64,000 nt of DNA from Salinimicrobium tongyeongense (GCF_026109735.1 NZ_CP069620.1:1302001-1366000), one strand, 5' to 3'; positions 17,954 through 27,718 are shown, counted from the first letter of the stretch. The notes: generated by a model not told the origin, from the sequence alone. A program made the numbers and translations.

Positions 17954-19555
17954 TTATGACACATTTGGAGCACCTGAAAGAATTTCTTCATTGGCCTGCT
18001 CCCGGAATTTTTCAAAATTCTGCTGAAAAGATTCGGCCAGCTGATTGGCTTTCTTATCATAAGCTTCTTTGTCTTTCCAGGTATTTCTTGGATTGAGCAC
18101 GCCAGAAGGTACATTTTCACATTCTACCGGCATCTGCAACCCAAATACCGGGTGCTGAACATATTCTACATGATCAAGCTTCCCTTCAAGTGCCGAAGAG
18201 ATCATTTCCCTGGTGTAACGCAGCTTCATTCGGGAACCTACTCCGTAAGGTCCGCCGGTCCAGCCGGTGTTAACCAGCCAAACATTGGTATTGTTCTCTT
18301 TCATCTTGGCGCTAAGCATTTCGGCATAACGGGTGGGGTGTAATGGCATAAATGGCGCACCAAAACAGGCAGAAAAGCTTGGAATGGGCTCATCTACACC
18401 TGCTTCGGTACCTGCTACCTTTGCAGTATACCCGCTAATAAAATGGTAAGCGGCCTGCCCGGGAGTTAATTTGCTTATTGGAGGCAAAACCCCAAAAGCA
18501 TCGGCTGTGAGGAAAAATATATTCTTCGGATTTTCACCAATAGAAGGCTCCTGAATATTATCAATGTGATGTATAGGATAGCTCACCCTGGTATTTTGGG
18601 TAATTTCAGTATTTTCAAAATCCACATCCCCATTTTCATCCAAAATGACATTTTCGAGTATGGCGCCCGGCTTTATCGCCCTGTAAATATCAGGTTCATT
18701 TTCTTCGGTAAGGTTGATCACCTTGGCATAACATCCGCCTTCGAAATTGAAGACACGATTCTCTTTGGTCCAGCCATGCTCGTCATCTCCAATAAGCCTT
18801 CTTTCAGGATCGGCCGAAAGCGTTGTTTTCCCTGTTCCTGAAAGTCCGAAGAAGATCGCGGTATCACCTTCCTCTCCCACATTGGCAGAACAGTGCATGG
18901 GCAGGGTGTTCTTATTTACCGGCAGAATAAAATTTAAGGCTGAGAAAATGCCTTTTTTGATCTCCCCGGTATATCCCGTACCTCCAATAAGAGCGATCTT
19001 TTTGGTAAAGTTCAAAATGGCAAAATTGTGCTGCCTTGTACCATCTACTTCAGGATCGGCCATAAAACCCGGGGCATTGACTACAAGCCAGTCCTCCTTA
19101 AAGTTATCCAGTTCACTTTCCTCAGGTCGTAAAAACATGTTATAGGCAAAGAGATTAGACCAGGGATATTCATTAATTACCCTAATATTAAGCCGGTACT
19201 CATCATCTGCACATGCGTAAGAATCTCTGGCAAATACTTCTTTCCCCGAAAGATAATGGGTTACCTTCTCATAAAGAGCATCAAACTTTTCGGGATCAAA
19301 AGGGATGTTTATATTTCCCCACCAGACCTTATCTTTGGTAATGTCATCTTTTACAATGAACCTGTCTTTGGGAGACCTTCCGGTAAATTCACCTGTGTTT
19401 ACCGCCAAAGCTCCCGACGAAGCTTCTACCCCCTGTTCTTTTTCAATAGTAATATCATGTAGCTCTTTTGGAGAAAGTTGATAGTGTACCTCTGCATTAT
19501 TAATACCGTAATGTTCCAACGCAATCGTTTTCGTAAATTGTTTTTTAGCCAACAT
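17954..19555 (-). CDS. pckA: Phosphoenolpyruvate carboxykinase (ATP)
   Basis: A 533-residue gluconeogenic enzyme converting oxaloacetate and ATP to PEP, CO2 and ADP. The kinase-1a motif GLSGTGKTTLSAD and the metal-binding segment GDDEHGW are present, as is NTGEFTGRSPKDRF for substrate binding at the N-terminus. Length fits the ATP-dependent family (about 530-540), not the GTP form. On the minus strand TACTTTTG at 19589-19596 is a candidate -7 element 34 bases upstream of the start. The gene stands alone between terminators. Confidence 0.97.
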   Translation of the reverse strand: MLAKKQFTKTIALEHYGINNAEVHYQLSPKELHDITIEKEQGVEASSGALAVNTGEFTGRSPKDRFIVKDDITKDKVWWGNINIPFDPEKFDALYEKVTHYLSGKEVFARDSYACADDEYRLNIRVINEYPWSNLFAYNMFLRPEESELDNFKEDWLVVNAPGFMADPEVDGTRQHNFAILNFTKKIALIGGTGYTGEIKKGIFSALNFILPVNKNTLPMHCSANVGEEGDTAIFFGLSGTGKTTLSADPERRLIGDDEHGWTKENRVFNFEGGCYAKVINLTEENEPDIYRAIKPGAILENVILDENGDVDFENTEITQNTRVSYPIHHIDNIQEPSIGENPKNIFFLTADAFGVLPPISKLTPGQAAYHFISGYTAKVAGTEAGVDEPIPSFSACFGAPFMPLHPTRYAEMLSAKMKENNTNVWLVNTGWTGGPYGVGSRMKLRYTREMISSALEGKLDHVEYVQHPVFGLQMPVECENVPSGVLNPRNTWKDKEAYDKKANQLAESFQQNFEKFREQANEEILSGAPNVS

Positions 19556-19633
19556 AAAAAGTTTAGTTGAGTGGTTTGTTTAGGTGAACAAAAGTAGAAA
19601 AACTTGTAAACAAACAGCAGAGGCTATTTTCTT

Positions 19634-20023
19634 TTATTTCTTTTTTAACTTAAAGAAGCTGATTAACAACACTATCCACGCGATGATCATCAAAGTACCT
19701 CCAATGGGAGTGATGAGGGCAATAGTCCTGAAATCAAAAGAAGTGAGATTATTTGTGGCTAAAAGATATATGGATCCGGAAAAAAATAAAACCCCAAAAA
19801 GTGTTAAGTAGAAGCAAATACTTTTAACTTTTTCAGAAGCTATGGGCAAACCGCCAAGAACAAGAAGAAATAAAGCACTATACATCTGGTACTTAACCCC
19901 TGTCTCAAAAGTCTGCATGCTCTCCAAAGAAAGCAGAGGTTTTAATCCATGGGCTGCAAATGCCCCAAGAATAATGGCTATAACCCCAAACAATCCACCG
20001 GTGATCAATAAACTCCTGTTCAT
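19634..20023 (-). CDS. DUF423 membrane protein (YgdD/YwdK family)
   Basis: A 129-residue inner-membrane protein with four hydrophobic segments. It has the DUF423 head (GVIAIILGAFAAHGLKPLL) and the conserved FETGVKYQMYSALFLL segment. Function unknown in all lineages I know. It is a single gene, divergent from the Lys9-like dehydrogenase, with 79 bases between them. A basic tail (KLKKK) ends the protein, which places the C-terminus on the cytoplasmic side. Confidence 0.88.
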   Translation of the reverse strand: MNRSLLITGGLFGVIAIILGAFAAHGLKPLLSLESMQTFETGVKYQMYSALFLLVLGGLPIASEKVKSICFYLTLFGVLFFSGSIYLLATNNLTSFDFRTIALITPIGGTLMIIAWIVLLISFFKLKKK

Positions 20024-20102
20024 AGTATAATTTTAAAAGACGCTGCCAATTAGTTAAATTCGTTATCCAAACAATTAACAAACATACTCAAAGTTTAGCC
20101 TT

Positions 20103-21476
20103 ATGCGCAACATTCTTATCATTGGTGCGGGAAAATCCACCTCTGTGCTCATCGAATATTTACTGAAAAAAGCCGATTCTGAAGATCTTGAGATCACTAT
20201 TGGAGACCTGGCAGTAGAAAATGCACGAAAACTGGCGGGTAACCACCCCCGGGCAAAAGCCATTACACTTGATATTTTTAAAAAAGAAGAAAGGGAGAAG
20301 GCTGTTCAAAATGCCGATATTGTGATCTCCATGCTTCCGGCACGTTTTCACATAGAAGTGGCTAAAGACTGCCTTAACTATGGGAAAAATATGGTCACTG
20401 CGTCTTACATTAGCGAAGAAATGCAGCAGCTGGATGATGCCGTTAAGGAGAAGGGCCTGGTTTTTATGAATGAAATTGGGGTAGACCCCGGGATTGACCA
20501 TATGAGTGCCATGCAGGTGATAGACCGCATTCGCGAAGAAGGAGGAAAAATGCTCCTTTTTGAATCTTTTACCGGCGGACTCGTAGCTCCCGAAAGCGAC
20601 ACCAACCTGTGGAACTACAAGTTTACCTGGAACCCGCGCAACGTTGTTGTCGCAGGCCAGGGCGGCGTGGCAAAATTTATACAGGAAGGAAAATTCAAAT
20701 ACATTCCTTACAACCGACTTTTTAGGAGAACTGAGTTTCTTGAGGTGAAAGATTATGGGAAATTTGAAGTCTACGCCAATCGCAACTCCCTAAAATACAA
20801 GAGCATTTACGGCCTCGACAACATCCTCACCCTCTATCGGGGCACCATTCGCCGAGTTGGCTTTAGCCGCGCCTGGAATATGTTTGTACAGCTGGGAATG
20901 ACAGATGACAGCTACACTATGGAAAATTCTGAAGACATGAGCTACCGGGATTTTGTGAATTCTTTTCTCCCCTACTCCCCTACAGATTCTGTGGAATTAA
21001 AATTCAGGCACAACCTGAAGATAGATCAGGACGATATTATGTGGGACAAGCTGCTTGAACTCGACCTCTTTAACCCCGACAAAAAAGTGGGGCTCAAAAA
21101 TGCCACTCCGGCCGAGATCCTTCAGAAGATATTGACCGATAAATGGTCGCTTTCCCCCGAAGATAAAGATATGATCGTTATGTACCACAAGTTTGGATAC
21201 GAACTCAATGGCGAAAAGAAACAAATAGATGCCACGATGGTGAATATCGGTCAGGATCAAACGCGAACCGCCATGGCACGCACTGTAGGTTTGCCTGTGG
21301 CCATTGCCGCTCTAAAGATATTAAACGGCACCATTAGCACTCCAGGTGTGCAACTTCCCATTACAAAAGAGGTGTATGATCCTATTTTAAAAGAGCTGGC
21401 CGAGAACGGCATAATATTTAAAGAAGAACAAATAGAATACCTTGGATACAACCCTTTTGGTGAGGTGGGAAATTGA
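20103..21476 (+). CDS. Saccharopine dehydrogenase-family reductase (Lys9-like)
   Basis: A 457-residue NAD(P)-dependent dehydrogenase. The N-terminal Rossmann fold has LIIGAGKSTSVLIEYL, and the conserved ISMLPARFHIEVAKDCL and EIGVDPGIDHMSAM segments match the LYS9/saccharopine reductase family. In fungi this enzyme serves lysine synthesis. Flavobacteria make lysine by the DAP route, so degradation of lysine or another aminoadipate-linked reaction is more likely here. It stands alone: the next genes are a small conserved protein and ferritin with their own promoter. Confidence 0.85.
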   Translation: MRNILIIGAGKSTSVLIEYLLKKADSEDLEITIGDLAVENARKLAGNHPRAKAITLDIFKKEEREKAVQNADIVISMLPARFHIEVAKDCLNYGKNMVTASYISEEMQQLDDAVKEKGLVFMNEIGVDPGIDHMSAMQVIDRIREEGGKMLLFESFTGGLVAPESDTNLWNYKFTWNPRNVVVAGQGGVAKFIQEGKFKYIPYNRLFRRTEFLEVKDYGKFEVYANRNSLKYKSIYGLDNILTLYRGTIRRVGFSRAWNMFVQLGMTDDSYTMENSEDMSYRDFVNSFLPYSPTDSVELKFRHNLKIDQDDIMWDKLLELDLFNPDKKVGLKNATPAEILQKILTDKWSLSPEDKDMIVMYHKFGYELNGEKKQIDATMVNIGQDQTRTAMARTVGLPVAIAALKILNGTISTPGVQLPITKEVYDPILKELAENGIIFKEEQIEYLGYNPFGEVGN

Positions 21477-21481
21477 GGCTT

Positions 21482-21502
21482 AAAGATCTATAATTGATCT
21501 TT
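21482..21502 (+). terminator. Weak terminator-like hairpin
   Basis: AAAGATC (21482-21488) pairs with GATCTTT (21496-21502) over a seven-base loop directly after the Lys9-like stop. The U tract is short, so termination would be partial at best. Confidence 0.4.
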
Positions 21503-21532
21503 ATCAGGTTTTTGGAGTTTTATTAAGGTTTA

Positions 21533-21564
21533 TTTGGATCAATTCTGAATAAGACATACATTTG
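21533..21564 (+). promoter_or_regulatory. Consensus Bacteroidota promoter
   Basis: TTTG (21533-21536), 20 bases, then TACATTTG (21557-21564) is an exact -33/-7 pair. Predicted initiation falls at about 21570-21572, on or beside the ATG of the small gene at 21572, so the message may be leaderless. Confidence 0.7.
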
Positions 21565-21571
21565 CTTCCGA

Positions 21572-21883
21572 ATGAACCTGCTGTATAAATCATATTACTT
21601 TGCCTCTTACCAGTGCGATCGCAGTCGTTGCTTCTATATTGACTTCGGCCATAAGCAGGTAAAATTCAGTTTTTGCCAGCTTTTGGCGATGAGACAGAAA
21701 ATACAGCGCATCGATATCTCTTCTCACTTCGATAAAGACCTTAACTACAGCGGCATTGAAATTATCAGCCTTTGTAACCGGGAACATTTATTCGTTTTTG
21801 ACACCCTACAGGTCATTGACTTAAAAGAGCTTTTAAGGTCAACGTTTGGCGTCCTGGAGTTGAACTCTCTGGTAAGCTACTAA
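21572..21883 (+). CDS. Small conserved flavobacterial protein, unknown function
   Basis: A 103-residue protein without signal peptide or membrane span. I recognise it as resembling a small family common in flavobacteria, with YHC/YFASYQCDRSRCF-like N-terminus, CQLLAMRQKI and a central CNREHLFVFDT segment. Several aromatic and cysteine residues might bind metal or a ligand, but no motif is known. An exact consensus promoter ends immediately before the ATG, which supports it as a real gene. It lies between the Lys9-like gene and ferritin. Function cannot be assigned. Confidence 0.75.
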   Translation: MNLLYKSYYFASYQCDRSRCFYIDFGHKQVKFSFCQLLAMRQKIQRIDISSHFDKDLNYSGIEIISLCNREHLFVFDTLQVIDLKELLRSTFGVLELNSLVSY

Positions 21884-21970
21884 GCCATCTTTGAATTTAG
21901 ATCAAGTATAAATTCGGCTTCTCTCTTAAAAAGCTCATTTCTTTTCGTATTTTTAGAAAAAAGAATACAT

Positions 21971-22483
21971 ATGAAAGATATAGTAAGGCAAAAAATAGGA
22001 ATTAATGTAGATGTGATGGACCTGCTTAATGAGCAGATCTCGAAAGAAGCGCATTCCGCAGCAGTTTATCTTGCCATGGCTTCCTGGTGTGACCACAACG
22101 GACTAACGAATAGTGCCGAATTCTTCTATAAACAATCAGCCGAAGAAAGGGAGCACATGCTCAAAATCTTCAACTTCATCAATGATAACGGTGGCACCGC
22201 TTATTCTCCCGAAGTCAATAACATCAACCACGAGTACAATTCACTTCAGGAAATATTTGAGACCGCATTAGACCAGGAGATCCAGATCACGAAATCTATA
22301 AATAATATAGTGACCCGTTGCCGCAAAGTGCAGGATTACGGATCAGAAAACTTCCTGCAATGGTTCGTACAGGAACAAATGGAGGAAGAAAACCAGTTCC
22401 GCAGAATCCTCGAAATGTTCGACCTTATGGGCACAGACGGAATTGCGCTTAAGTTCATTGATGAGCGAATTAAGCACGACTAA
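21971..22483 (+). CDS. ftnA: Ferritin, iron-storage protein
   Basis: A 170-residue non-heme ferritin. It forms a 24-mer cytoplasmic cage that oxidises Fe(II) and stores iron. The ferroxidase ligands are seen in the ISKEAHSAAVYLAMASW helix (Glu), in EEREHMLKIF (Glu and His) and in QEQMEEENQFRRI (Glu/Gln). The length is normal for FtnA and longer than bacterioferritin, and no heme-binding Met pattern is evident. It is followed by an excellent terminator and stands as a single-gene unit downstream of the small conserved gene. Confidence 0.95.
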   Translation: MKDIVRQKIGINVDVMDLLNEQISKEAHSAAVYLAMASWCDHNGLTNSAEFFYKQSAEEREHMLKIFNFINDNGGTAYSPEVNNINHEYNSLQEIFETALDQEIQITKSINNIVTRCRKVQDYGSENFLQWFVQEQMEEENQFRRILEMFDLMGTDGIALKFIDERIKHD

Positions 22484-22503
22484 ACTGTAGTTCTTTACCG
22501 GTT

Positions 22504-22543
22504 AAAAAAAAGAGGCTGTCTTTTTGGACAGCCTCTTTTTTTT
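22504..22543. terminator. Strong bidirectional terminator
   Basis: A 17-bp stem at 22504-22520 and 22527-22543 (A8-GAGGCTGTC with GACAGCCTC-T8) with a six-base loop. It closes ferritin on the plus strand and the zinc peptidase on the minus strand. Confidence 0.95.
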
Positions 22544-22559
22544 AATATCGTGTTCTTAT

Positions 22560-23252
22560 CTATTCCCTACCTAAATAAATACTCAGGAAGTAAAGCAGGG
22601 TAGCGAGAGAGCCAATGGCAGCTACCACATAGGTACGGGCGGCCCATTTCAGGGAGTCTTCAGCAGCTTTGTGCTCCTGTGAATTCAGCATGTTTGCTGT
22701 CTCCAACCAAACTAAAGCTCTTTTACTCGCGTCATATTCTACAGGCAGCGTGATAAAGCTAAACAGCGTTCCCATTGCGTAGAGAATAATACCGCCCAAC
22801 AGTACTGTTTGCCCAATTCCCACCGAAACCATGGTCATCAAGATCAACCCACCAAAGATAGCCCACTGCGAAAACTGGGAAGCTACCTGTACAACAGGTA
22901 CTAGTTTACTTCTCATTTGCAACCAGCTATAAGCCTTTGCATGTTGTATGGCATGGCCGCACTCGTGAGCGGCAACTGCTGCCGCGGCGGCATTGCGTTG
23001 TGTATAAACTGCCTCACTAAGGTTCACTGTCTTTTTTGACGGATTGTAATGATCTGTCAATTGTCCCGGTGTTGAAATTACTCTTACATCGGTAATCCCA
23101 TTATCTCGAAGCATTTGTTCGGCGATCTCACGGCCACTCATGCCGTTTTGAAGATGCACCTTAGAGTAATGCCTGAATTTACTTTTTAATTTATTACTCA
23201 CATAAAGACTCACTACAAAGATGAGCCCGGCGATAATATAATATCCTATCAT
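22560..23252 (-). CDS. YugP-family zinc metallopeptidase
   Basis: A 230-residue inner-membrane peptidase (neutral zinc metallopeptidase, YugP family). The catalytic motif HECGH is at residues 96-100, flanked by AAAAAVAA and AIQHAKAY. One hydrophobic segment at the N-terminus and about three more after residue 120 anchor it. Substrate unknown. The family is broadly conserved and is described as membrane-protein quality-control-like only by analogy. It lies upstream of leuS on the same strand with 114 bases between, so it may have its own promoter. Confidence 0.88.
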   Translation of the reverse strand: MIGYYIIAGLIFVVSLYVSNKLKSKFRHYSKVHLQNGMSGREIAEQMLRDNGITDVRVISTPGQLTDHYNPSKKTVNLSEAVYTQRNAAAAAVAAHECGHAIQHAKAYSWLQMRSKLVPVVQVASQFSQWAIFGGLILMTMVSVGIGQTVLLGGIILYAMGTLFSFITLPVEYDASKRALVWLETANMLNSQEHKAAEDSLKWAARTYVVAAIGSLATLLYFLSIYLGRE

Positions 23253-23366
23253 AGTTTTAAAGGTTATTTTGTTGAAACGTTATAACAAAAAGTCGGCCAA
23301 TTTATTTTCGGGAACAAAATGTGAACTTTTGTCGCATTCCGCTGCTGCTGCGACTTAAACCGGAAT

Positions 23367-26182
23367 TTACCCTACTATATTCACAATTTTTCCCGGCACT
23401 ACAATTACCTTTTTTGGCAGCCTGCCATCCAGCTGTTGCTGTGTCTTTTCGTGTGCCATTACCGTTTTTTCAATTTCATCTTTACTCATATCGAGGGGCA
23501 GTTCAAGGGTAAAACGCATCTTTCCGTTAAAAGAAATAGGGTATTCCTTAGTACTTTCCACTAAATATTTTTCCTCGTAAACCGGGTATGCTGCCGTAGT
23601 GACCGACGTGTCATGCCCCAGCTTTCGCCAAAGTTCTTCGGAAATATGCGGCGCATAAGGTGCAATGAGAATGGCAAGCGGTTCCAACACCTCTCTAAAA
23701 TGGCATTTTTGAGAGGTAAGTTCGTTAACGCATATCATAAATGTACTAACGGAAGTATTAAAGCTGAAGTTTTCAATATCCTCTGTCACCTTTTTAATGG
23801 TCTTGTGCAGGGTCTTAAAGGAATCGGCCGAAGCTTTCCCGTCACTCACGGCAAAATTGTTCTCCTGGTCGTGGTACAGGTTCCAAAGCTTCTTCAGGAA
23901 GTTATGCACTCCGGTAATCCCGGCGGTATTCCAGGGTTTTGCCTGTTCCAGCGGCCCTAAAAACATCTCGTACATCCTCAAAGTATCGGCGCCGTAGTCT
24001 TCACAAATATCATCGGGGTTGACCACATTGTACTTGGATTTTGACATTTTCTCCACCTCACGGCCTACAATATATTTCCCGTCTTCGGTGATGAATTCGG
24101 CATCGGCGAACTCGGGTCTCCATTTTTTGAAAGCTTCAATATCCAGTTCATCCGAAGCATTGACCAAAGAAACATCGGCATGAATTGGCTGCACATTATG
24201 TGCTTCAGCTAATTTCCTGGAGACAAATTTATTTTCTCCCTCCAACCTGTAAACAAAAGCACTGGTTCCAAGGATCATCCCCTGGTTGATCAGTTTTTTA
24301 AAAGGTTCTTCAACAGACAAAAAGCCTCTGTCTTTCAAAAATTTTGTCCAGAACCGGGAGTATAACAGGTGCCCTGTGGCGTGTTCGCTTCCTCCAATAT
24401 ACAGGTCTACATTTTTCCAGTATTGCAGAGCTTCTTCGGAAGCAAAGCATTCTTCATTTTGAGGGTCCATATACCTGAAGAGGTACCATGAACTACCTGC
24501 CCAGCCGGGCATGGTGTTCAGTTCAAGAGGAAAAACAGTTTTGTGGTCGATCTGCGAATTCTCTACAACTTCATTCTTCTCTGTATCCCAGGCCCAGGTA
24601 GTGGCATTTCCTAATGGCGGCTCCCCGGTCTCTGTTGGCAAATATTTTTCTACTTCCGGAAGACGCAGCGGCAAATGCTCTTTTTCGATCATCTGCGGAA
24701 GCCCATTCACATAATAAACCGGAAATGGCTCACCCCAATATCTTTGTCGGCTAAACACCGCATCTCTAAGCCTGTAATTAGTTTTTCCTTTCCCCTGCCC
24801 AATTTTTTCGAGCTCTAAAATGGCTTTTTGAAGGGCGGCTTTGTATTCGAGTCCGTCAAGGAAATCTGAATTTGCGATCACAGTGCCTTCCTTGCCCGAA
24901 AAAGCTTCTTCAGAAATATCTACATTCTCAAAAATATTCCTGATGGGCAGGTCAAAATGCTTGGCAAACTCGTAATCCCTTTGGTCGCCACATGGCACTG
25001 CCATAACGGCCCCTGTTCCATATCCGGCCAAAACGTAATCTCCAATCCAGATTGGCACCGGCTCTTTAGTAAAAGGGTGCTCGGCATAAGCGCCGGTGAA
25101 AACCCCGCTAATGGTTTTAACATCGGCCATTCTCTCACGCTCACTACGTTTTGCTGTAGCTTCGATATATGCCTCTACCTGTTCTTTATGTTCAGGAGTA
25201 GTGATCTTCTCCACCAGCTCGTGTTCTGGTGCCAGGGTCATGAAGGTCACCCCATAGATCGTGTCGGGTCTTGTAGTGAAAACTGGAACCTTGAACTTTG
25301 AACCTTGAACCTTGAACTCGACCAGCGCTCCCACCGATTTCCCAATCCAGTTCCGCTGACTCTCCTTTAAACTTTCGGTCCAGTCAAGTTCATTCAGCCC
25401 CTGCAGCAACCTTTCAGCATAAGCTGAGATACGCATGCTCCACTGGGTCATTTTTTTCCTGATCACCGGATAACCTCCCCTTTCGGAAACCCCGTTCACT
25501 ATCTCGTCATTGGCCAGTACAGTTCCTAATTGCGGGCACCAGTTTACTTCGGTTTCAGCAAGATAGGTTAGCCTGTACTTCAGCAATTGCTTTTGTTTTT
25601 CTTCCGAAGAGAAATTATTCCATTGTGTTTGCGTAAACTCCTCCACATCGTCATCACAGGCAGCATTTACACCACTATTCCCTTCCGCAGCAAAAATCTG
25701 TTCCAGTTCGGCAATAGGCCGTGCCTTTTCAGCATCATGGTCATACCACGAGTCAAAGAGCTGAATAAAGATCCACTGTGTCCATTTATAATAATCTGGC
25801 TCGCTGGTGCGCACTTCCCGGCTCCAGTCAAAGGAGAAACCTATCTGGTCGAGCTGCTCCCTGTAGCGGTTGATGTTTGCCTCTGTGGTAAGCGCAGGAT
25901 GCTGCCCGGTCTGGATCGCATACTGCTCTGCAGGAAGTCCAAAACTATCGTATCCCTGTGGGTGCAGCACATTAAAGCCTTTATGCCGCTTAAAACGCGC
26001 ATAGATATCACTGGCAATATACCCAAGCGGATGGCCCACGTGCAGCCCTGCCCCGAAGGATAAGGAAACATATCGAGTACATAATATTTGGGTTTATCAG
26101 AATTATTCTCAGCTTTGAAAGTCTGGTGCTTTGCCCAGTACTCCTGCCATTTTTTTTCAATTTGGTTGAAGTTGTACCTCAT
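23367..26182 (-). CDS. leuS: Leucyl-tRNA synthetase (apparent frameshift)
   Basis: Class I synthetase charging tRNA-Leu; essential. The N-terminus [16 protein letters not shown] and MFPYPSGQG is in one frame, and [16 protein letters not shown] onward (including the HIGH-type GLHVGHP region, the editing domain and [10 protein letters not shown]) is in another. Adding one base to the C run at 26051-26054 restores [15 protein letters not shown], so a base is missing. The whole gene would then code about 938 residues, the normal length. The editing domain contains the odd segment [11 protein letters not shown] (25286-25320), created by a heptad-type DNA repeat. I regard the frameshift as a sequence error because the gene is essential. 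Confidence 0.93.
25286..25320. repeat. TTGAACC/TTGAACT heptad repeat within leuS
   Basis: The plus strand reads GGAACC-TTGAACT-TTGAACC-TTGAACC-TTGAACT, four tandem seven-base units. In leuS this codes [10 protein letters not shown], in frame, at the entry to the editing domain. A related run (TTGAATC/TTGAACT) lies upstream of recX. Confidence 0.75.
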
Positions 26183-26334
26183 TTTACAGATTCAGCGTCA
26201 CGTTATTACATTGCCCCGAAACCTTCAGGGAAGGGCAAAAATACGGTTAATGTACGAAAGTGAAAAGTTTGGGCGTTTTAAAGAAAGGGATTGATTTACT
26301 TTCTTATTTTTACACAAATTTACGCAGCCGCCCT

Positions 26335-27213
26335 ATGAGTTCATCTTTTGAAAAATATCAAAAAAGACGTCTTATTTCCTCTTATTTTTCAGTCGTGATC
26401 AGTATCGCCCTGGTCCTTTTTTTACTCGGCTTATTGGGGCTTTTAGTGCTCAACACCAAAAAAATAGCCGATCATTTCAAGGAGCAGATCGCCCTTACCA
26501 TTTACCTGAAAGATACTGCAAAAGAAGTAGAGATCACCCAGCTCAACAAGACCCTGGCCCTGGCCGAGTATACCAAATCTACCACTTATGTGACCAAAGA
26601 AGAAGCAGCCGAGGCCCACAGCAAGGAAATTGGCGAAGATTTCATGGAGTTTCTGGGTTACAATCCGCTGCAAAATTCTATTGATGTTTATTTTAAGGCA
26701 GATTATATTACCTCTGGCGAAATAGACCAGATTGCCGAAGAATTAACTGCAAAGAACTTTGTAGATGAAGTGGTTTATGACAAGCCTTTAATTTCCCTTT
26801 TGAATGAGAATGTCACCAAGATCAGTTTTTGGGTACTGGCCATAAGTGCCATTTTCACTTTTATCGCCGTGTTGTTGATCAACAGTTCCATAAGGCTTTC
26901 GGTATATTCAAAAAGGTTTATTATCAAGACCATGCAAATGGTTGGCGCTACAAAAAGGTTTATTAGAAGGCCATTTATTCTGAAGAGCGTCAAACTGGGC
27001 ATGATAGGAGCGTTTATTGCACTAATAGGAATGGCCATTGTACTGTATTATATGGACAAAAGCTTCCCTGAACTTGAACTCCTAAGCGATATGAGCATTT
27101 TGGCCGCCCTGTTCTTCGGAATATTCCTCATGGGCGCGATAATCACCTGGCTAAGTACCTTTTTTGCCACCCAGCGCTTCCTGAATTTAAAGACCGATGA
27201 GTTGTATTATTAA
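26335..27213 (+). CDS. ftsX: Cell-division permease-like protein FtsX
   Basis: A 292-residue inner-membrane protein that partners the ATPase FtsE and relays division signals to periplasmic cell-wall hydrolases. It has an N-terminal membrane segment (about 17-40), a large periplasmic domain and three C-terminal membrane segments, with the FtsX-like signature KRFIIKTMQMVGATKRFIRRPF in the fourth quarter. The ATG at 26335 (MSSSFEKYQKRRLIS) is chosen because this is the conserved flavobacterial N-terminus; upstream residues are unconserved. No ftsE lies in the window. Its last codons overlap a 15-bp sequence that is duplicated at 27719-27733. Confidence 0.93.
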   Translation: MSSSFEKYQKRRLISSYFSVVISIALVLFLLGLLGLLVLNTKKIADHFKEQIALTIYLKDTAKEVEITQLNKTLALAEYTKSTTYVTKEEAAEAHSKEIGEDFMEFLGYNPLQNSIDVYFKADYITSGEIDQIAEELTAKNFVDEVVYDKPLISLLNENVTKISFWVLAISAIFTFIAVLLINSSIRLSVYSKRFIIKTMQMVGATKRFIRRPFILKSVKLGMIGAFIALIGMAIVLYYMDKSFPELELLSDMSILAALFFGIFLMGAIITWLSTFFATQRFLNLKTDELYY

Positions 27214-27214
27214 A
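27200..27214. repeat. 15-bp direct repeat, left copy (target-site-like)
   Basis: AGTTGTATTATTAAA at the 3' end of ftsX, including its stop codon, is repeated exactly at 27719-27733 on the far side of the GxxExxY cassette. Such a duplication is what a target-site duplication or a recombinational insertion would leave. Confidence 0.75.
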
Positions 27215-27718
27215 TCTTAGGCCACAGATACACAGATAAAAATGGGGGATTTCCTTTATAAAGATCTAACATATCAAATAATTGGAGTCCTGTTCGATGT
27301 GCACAATGAATTAGGTGGTGGCTTCCTTGAAGTAGTTTATTCAGATGCAGTAGAATACGAATTGAAGATGCGGAATATTCCTTATGAAAGGGAGAAGAAA
27401 TATCAGGTTCATTATAAAGACACAATTCTACCTCATCATTTCTACGCCGATTTTGTAGTCTTCGGAAAGATAATTCTGGAGTTAAAATCTGCTACCCATT
27501 TGCACGAATCCCATATGGCTCAATGCCTGAACTATTTAAAAATTTCTAAACTTAAGTTAGCAATTTTAGCCAATTTTGAAGGCGACAAATTAATACATCA
27601 TAGAATTATCCTCTGAGAAAAAAGAAAAGGAGGTAAGGCAGAAGAGATTTTTTCTCCCATTTTAAGAGGAACACTAAAAAGATATCCGTGTATCTGTGGC
27701 AAACTTTTTAAAAGGAAA
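27215..27718. mobile_element. GxxExxY cassette with inverted repeats, putative mobile unit
   Basis: A 504-base segment between the two 15-bp direct repeats. Near its ends are 17-base inverted repeats: GCCACAGATACACAGAT (27221-27237) and its complement at 27684-27700, identical at 16 of 17 positions. It contains one gene and an A/T-flanked hairpin (27615-27623 with 27648-27656) just after it. It splits ftsX from DUF3098, which are usually adjacent in flavobacteria as far as I recall. No transposase is present, so it would have to be mobilised by another factor. Confidence 0.6.
27242..27616 (+). CDS. GxxExxY protein (PD-(D/E)XK nuclease-like)
   Basis: A 124-residue protein of the GxxExxY family (PDDEXK_3-type fold). 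The motif GFLEVVY is at 27-33 with Glu30, followed by Asp70 in YADFVV, Glu80-Leu-Lys82 in ILELKS and Gln94 in AQCLNYL. That is a complete set of nuclease-core residues, so the protein should be catalytically competent if it is a nuclease. Function is unknown. It is the only gene in a 0.5-kb cassette with inverted repeats and flanking direct repeats that interrupts the ftsX-DUF3098-uppP-truB row. The start context ATG-G5-ATT is good and there is no signal peptide. Confidence 0.9.
   Translation: MGDFLYKDLTYQIIGVLFDVHNELGGGFLEVVYSDAVEYELKMRNIPYEREKKYQVHYKDTILPHHFYADFVVFGKIILELKSATHLHESHMAQCLNYLKISKLKLAILANFEGDKLIHHRIIL

Noticed and set aside
25587-26063. 158-codon plus-strand ORF opposite leuS
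   Set aside because: A shadow of leuS in another frame without any protein family features.
27684-27700. Possibility that the CCACAGATACAC repeats are just terminator arms
   Set aside because: The two copies are about 450 bases apart on either side of a gene and have no T tract, unlike the compact terminators in this window.
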